This document shows, one piece after another, positions 5,619 to 7,293 of a stretch of DNA of 7,293 bases. The DNA lies in contig DAOVVY010000043.1 of assembly GCA_030636885.1 (NCBI GenBank), positions 1 to 7,293 on the forward strand, in the 5' to 3' direction. Position numbers and translations under genes: made by a program. This DNA comes from Candidatus Nanohaloarchaea archaeon (GTDB taxonomy: Archaea; EX4484-52; GLR71). Within the stretch, counting starts at the first letter, position 1. Every line of letters starts with the position of its first letter. The notes beneath the pieces were generated by a model. That model worked only from the letters and a program-made list of their open reading frames with translations, made no database searches and was not told the DNA's origin.

Positions 5619-6479
5619 ATGGCCTATTTATCTACAACAGAACAATTATTAAAAGTAATTTCAGAAAGTACATATTTTATTAACCAAATACATTCTGCAA
5701 ATGAGGAAATTAAAAAAGATGGTTCAAAAACACAAACAATTATTGATGATTTTAGAACCATTCAAAATGATTGGTTTAGCAGATGTCAAAACATTTTAAT
5801 TACAAATGAACTTTTTTTAGAACAAGAACTATTCATAATTCAAAAAGGAACTTCTCTTATGAGATCTGGATTCAATAATAAATTGTTTAGTATAATGCAT
5901 TTTTTCCAAACAAAAAAAGCAGAATTAATAAATTTTGCTAAAGAAATTGAATCTAAGCAAAACAAAGAAGTTGTTATTTTAAAGATAGATGATTTTGACA
6001 CTTTTGATAATATCTCAAAAATAAAAGCAACAGAAGTTTTAGATTATGCGCAAGATTGTTTTTTAGAAGATGATGTAGAAGAAACATTTTTAGAAAAACT
6101 CGAAGAACCTTATAAAGAACTAGATGGTGGTGCTGAAACAAGAGACCTTTTTACAGATAGACTAATGTATGATTCTAAAAGACTTTCAACAGTATTTATG
6201 TTTAAAGGCAGAGGACAAAAAGGAGAATTAACTATCAAAAAATCAGGTTCAACTGGAAATCAACTATTAAAACTTGCAAAGAATAATTCAGCTGAATGCT
6301 TTATTGTTCAGCACATTAATAAAATTAGTACTGATGTTCGAGAAGCATTACAAGACCACATTTTACAAAATACAAGATTATCAAAAGTATATATTTGTTT
6401 TATTGATGGTGTTGATACAGCTAGATTTCTAAAAAGTGTTGGAAAAAATTTAGAAGAATTAAAAAATAAAACTATATAG
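5619..6479 (+). CDS. Uncharacterised protein with a conserved-looking C-terminal domain, possibly nuclease-like
   Basis: I do not recognise a named family for this 286-residue soluble protein. The N-terminal half (1-115) is mostly helical, Gln/Asn/Lys-rich and could form a coiled coil. A very acidic linker follows (about 148-168). The C-terminal domain (about 163-283) is the interesting part: an E-E-P-Y segment, G-G-A-E-T-R-D-L-F-T-D-R-L (170-182), a strand ending F-M-F-K-G-R-G (193-199), G-x-x-x-Q-L-L-K-L, the strand C-F-I-V-Q-H-I (227-233), and V-Y-I-C-F-I-D-G-V-D-T-A-R (257-269). The alternation of strands with acidic residues, a lysine and a glutamine recalls PD-(D/E)XK nuclease-like folds, but the acidic residue two before Lys196 is Met, so activity is uncertain. 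There is no signal peptide or membrane span. It is the only plus-strand gene here. Its codons are strongly A/T-ending (nearly all AAA for Lys, AGA for Arg), unlike the neighbours, suggesting an acquired gene. Confidence 0.8.
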   Translation: MAYLSTTEQLLKVISESTYFINQIHSANEEIKKDGSKTQTIIDDFRTIQNDWFSRCQNILITNELFLEQELFIIQKGTSLMRSGFNNKLFSIMHFFQTKKAELINFAKEIESKQNKEVVILKIDDFDTFDNISKIKATEVLDYAQDCFLEDDVEETFLEKLEEPYKELDGGAETRDLFTDRLMYDSKRLSTVFMFKGRGQKGELTIKKSGSTGNQLLKLAKNNSAECFIVQHINKISTDVREALQDHILQNTRLSKVYICFIDGVDTARFLKSVGKNLEELKNKTI

Positions 6480-6549
6480 AGAGCCAACACCCACCCATAG
6501 AGCAAAGCTCACGAGGCATTAAACCCAAGTAGGAATAAAAGTATATTTC
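6480..6549. other. GC-rich spacer between two convergent orphan genes
   Basis: About half of the bases from 6480 to 6535 are G or C, far above the A/T-rich genes on both sides. It contains a short hairpin, GAGC-AAA-GCTC (about 6499-6509), and C-rich runs. No ORF start, TATA box or tRNA-like arm could be recognised with confidence. It may be a shared 3' end, a small RNA or a remnant of insertion. Confidence 0.4.
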
Positions 6550-7050
6550 TTATTTCGCATTACATGTTAATTTTTCTAATGGTAAACCAGAATTTTCATA
6601 AACAGATATTGGTATCTCTTGAAAATATGCTACTGGAATTGATATATCATCAAAATATTTCCCATATTCTTCTACAAAACCAACCACCATACTTTGAGTT
6701 GGGTTTTTTCTTAAATTTACCAAATCACAAATATCCATACCTCTATCAGTTATTTGGTTTTCAGGTTTTCCAGAAGTTATATTTGCAACAATTTTTTCAA
6801 CATCAACAAAATCTTTTTCATCTTTATCAATTCCACAGAGCAATATATAAGACCCTTTTACAGGTTTATAAACATGAACAGCTTGATAATGCTTTTCTGA
6901 TTTACTTGTAAATTCAACCCAAATAGATATTAGACTTGTGTCTGGAAATTTGCTTGAATATAATTCCTCAGGAGTTACCTCATTTAAAGTAACATTTCGA
7001 TAGAATTTATCTTGTGATTTTGCATCTTTATTCTTATTAAATAATTTCAA
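6550..7050 (-). CDS. Uncharacterised small cytoplasmic protein
   Basis: I do not recognise this protein. It has 166 residues from the chosen start, with no signal peptide, membrane span or cysteine cluster. The N-terminus is Lys/Asn-rich; the rest looks like a compact alpha/beta domain. Strands are suggested at S-L-I-S-I-W-V-E-F, Y-Q-A-V-H-V-Y and S-Y-I-L-L-C-G-I, followed by an acidic helix (K-D-F-V-D-V-E-K-I-V). Three starts are possible: TTG 7062, GTG 7059 and TTG 7050. GGTGA (7056-7060) lies 5 nt before the TTG at 7050, the spacing seen for other genes here, so I chose it. A TATA box 27 bp upstream of 7062 would instead allow a leaderless TTG start there. The gene faces the plus-strand orphan across a 70-bp spacer and shares its A/T-rich codon use, so both may have arrived together. 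A functional link is only a guess. Confidence 0.75.
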   Translation of the reverse strand: MKLFNKNKDAKSQDKFYRNVTLNEVTPEELYSSKFPDTSLISIWVEFTSKSEKHYQAVHVYKPVKGSYILLCGIDKDEKDFVDVEKIVANITSGKPENQITDRGMDICDLVNLRKNPTQSMVVGFVEEYGKYFDDISIPVAYFQEIPISVYENSGLPLEKLTCNAK

Positions 7051-7084
7051 TTTAATCACCAATCACATTCATTATAATTTAAAC

Positions 7085-7093
7085 TTTATAAAA
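7085..7093 (-). promoter_or_regulatory. TATA box for the 166-residue orphan gene, within a tandem 10-bp repeat
   Basis: TTTTATAAA on the minus strand predicts transcription near 7063. On the plus strand the region 7081-7100 is a near-perfect tandem duplication, AAACTTTATA followed by AAACTTTATG, which contains the box. Confidence 0.5.
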
Positions 7094-7144
7094 CTTTATG
7101 CCATTTACCCCTTCACAGTTATTATCTTTTGCACCCCACATTAT

Positions 7145-7151
7145 AAAAAAA
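7145..7151 (-). terminator. T7 terminator after mutL
   Basis: A run of seven T residues on the minus strand begins 11 nt after the mutL stop codon, a typical archaeal U-tract terminator. No strong stem precedes it, as usual for archaea. Confidence 0.45.
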
Positions 7152-7162
7152 TACATACCCGC

Positions 7163-7293
7163 TCAAACAACTCTCTTGAACTTCTTTTCCAACTCAGCAA
7201 CGCTCATATTAATGATTGTCGGCCGACCGTGCGGACAAGTAAACGGATTCTCAGTCTTCGCAAGGTCATCAATTAACACCTTAATAGAATGCG
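7163..7293 (-). CDS. mutL: DNA mismatch repair protein MutL, C-terminal fragment (5' part outside window)
   Basis: Only the last 42 residues are in the window. They contain C-P-H-G-R-P-T-I-I-N, the conserved element of the MutL C-terminal dimerisation/endonuclease domain that contributes to its metal-binding site. The fragment begins H-S-I-K-V, matching the conserved A-C-(H/R)-x-S/A-I-K segment, and ends E-L-E-K-K-F-K-R-V-V, matching the usual C-terminal tail with E-L-x-x-x-F-x-R. MutL couples MutS mismatch recognition to strand nicking and excision. The presence of CPHGRP suggests the endonuclease-active type, but the D-Q-H-A-x-x-E-R metal site lies off the window. It is on the minus strand and ends in a T-run, separated from the orphan gene by about 110 bp. 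The identity is confident despite the short piece. Confidence 0.9.
   Translation of the reverse strand, partial: HSIKVLIDDLAKTENPFTCPHGRPTIINMSVAELEKKFKRVV

Noticed and set aside
6308..6505. 65-codon minus-strand frame starting in the GC-rich spacer
   Set aside because: It is mostly antisense to the plus-strand orphan, with no ribosome-binding site. Only its first residues fall in the spacer.
6564..6911. 115-codon plus-strand open frame opposite the small orphan gene
   Set aside because: The product is Leu/Gln/His-rich with repeated H-Q and Y-Q runs, as expected from reading an A/T-rich gene backwards. No initiation signal was seen.
1..7293. CRISPR array, insertion sequence or prophage genes
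   Set aside because: No regularly spaced repeats, transposase or integrase motifs, or terminal inverted repeats were seen on either strand.

Overview
The window looks archaeal and AT-rich. The evidence is a eukaryote-type ribosomal protein eL40, an AK6/Fap7-type adenylate kinase, a tRNA-Thr whose anticodon loop is interrupted by an intron, TATA boxes about 25-30 bp upstream of starts, and (G)GTGA Shine-Dalgarno sites next to apparently leaderless genes. The lineage cannot be fixed from this sequence. A low-GC, small-genome (DPANN-like) or euryarchaeal lineage would fit, and the MutL fragment shows that bacterial-type mismatch repair is present.

Layout, left to right; all genes are on the minus strand except one. 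Positions 1-95 hold a split tRNA-Thr(GGU) that runs off the left edge. Then come eL40 (141-305), an HtpX/M48-family membrane protein that has lost both zinc histidines (368-1195), the AK6-type adenylate kinase (1284-1802), a membrane-anchored winged-helix regulator (1854-2420), a large secreted transglutaminase-like protein (2441-4549) and a BacA/UppP-type polyprenyl-diphosphate phosphatase (4624-5424). A plus-strand orphan gene (5619-6479) faces a minus-strand orphan gene (6550-7050). The window ends in the C-terminal tail of mutL (7163-7293).

The transglutaminase and the membrane regulator lie 8-20 bp apart on one transcript. They look like a two-gene cell-surface module: a secreted enzyme with Ig-like domains, and a one-component regulator with a cytoplasmic DNA-binding head and an external loop. 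The promoter of this pair carries a perfect 10-bp inverted repeat across the TATA box, and the htpX-like promoter carries a perfect 9-bp one in a similar position. Both are candidate operators. The phosphatase next door recycles lipid carriers for surface glycans, so positions 368-5424 have a cell-envelope flavour around one ribosome-biogenesis gene.

The stretch from about 5460 to 7100 looks like an accessory insertion between chromosomal housekeeping genes. It holds two AT-rich orphan genes with A-ending codons, in convergent orientation, separated by a 70-bp spacer that is unusually GC-rich. The plus-strand orphan has a conserved-looking C-terminal domain that may be a nuclease-like fold; this is the best candidate for an undescribed system, but no function is demonstrated. 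No CRISPR array, insertion sequence or rRNA was seen, and no gene-free stretch exceeds 300 bases.
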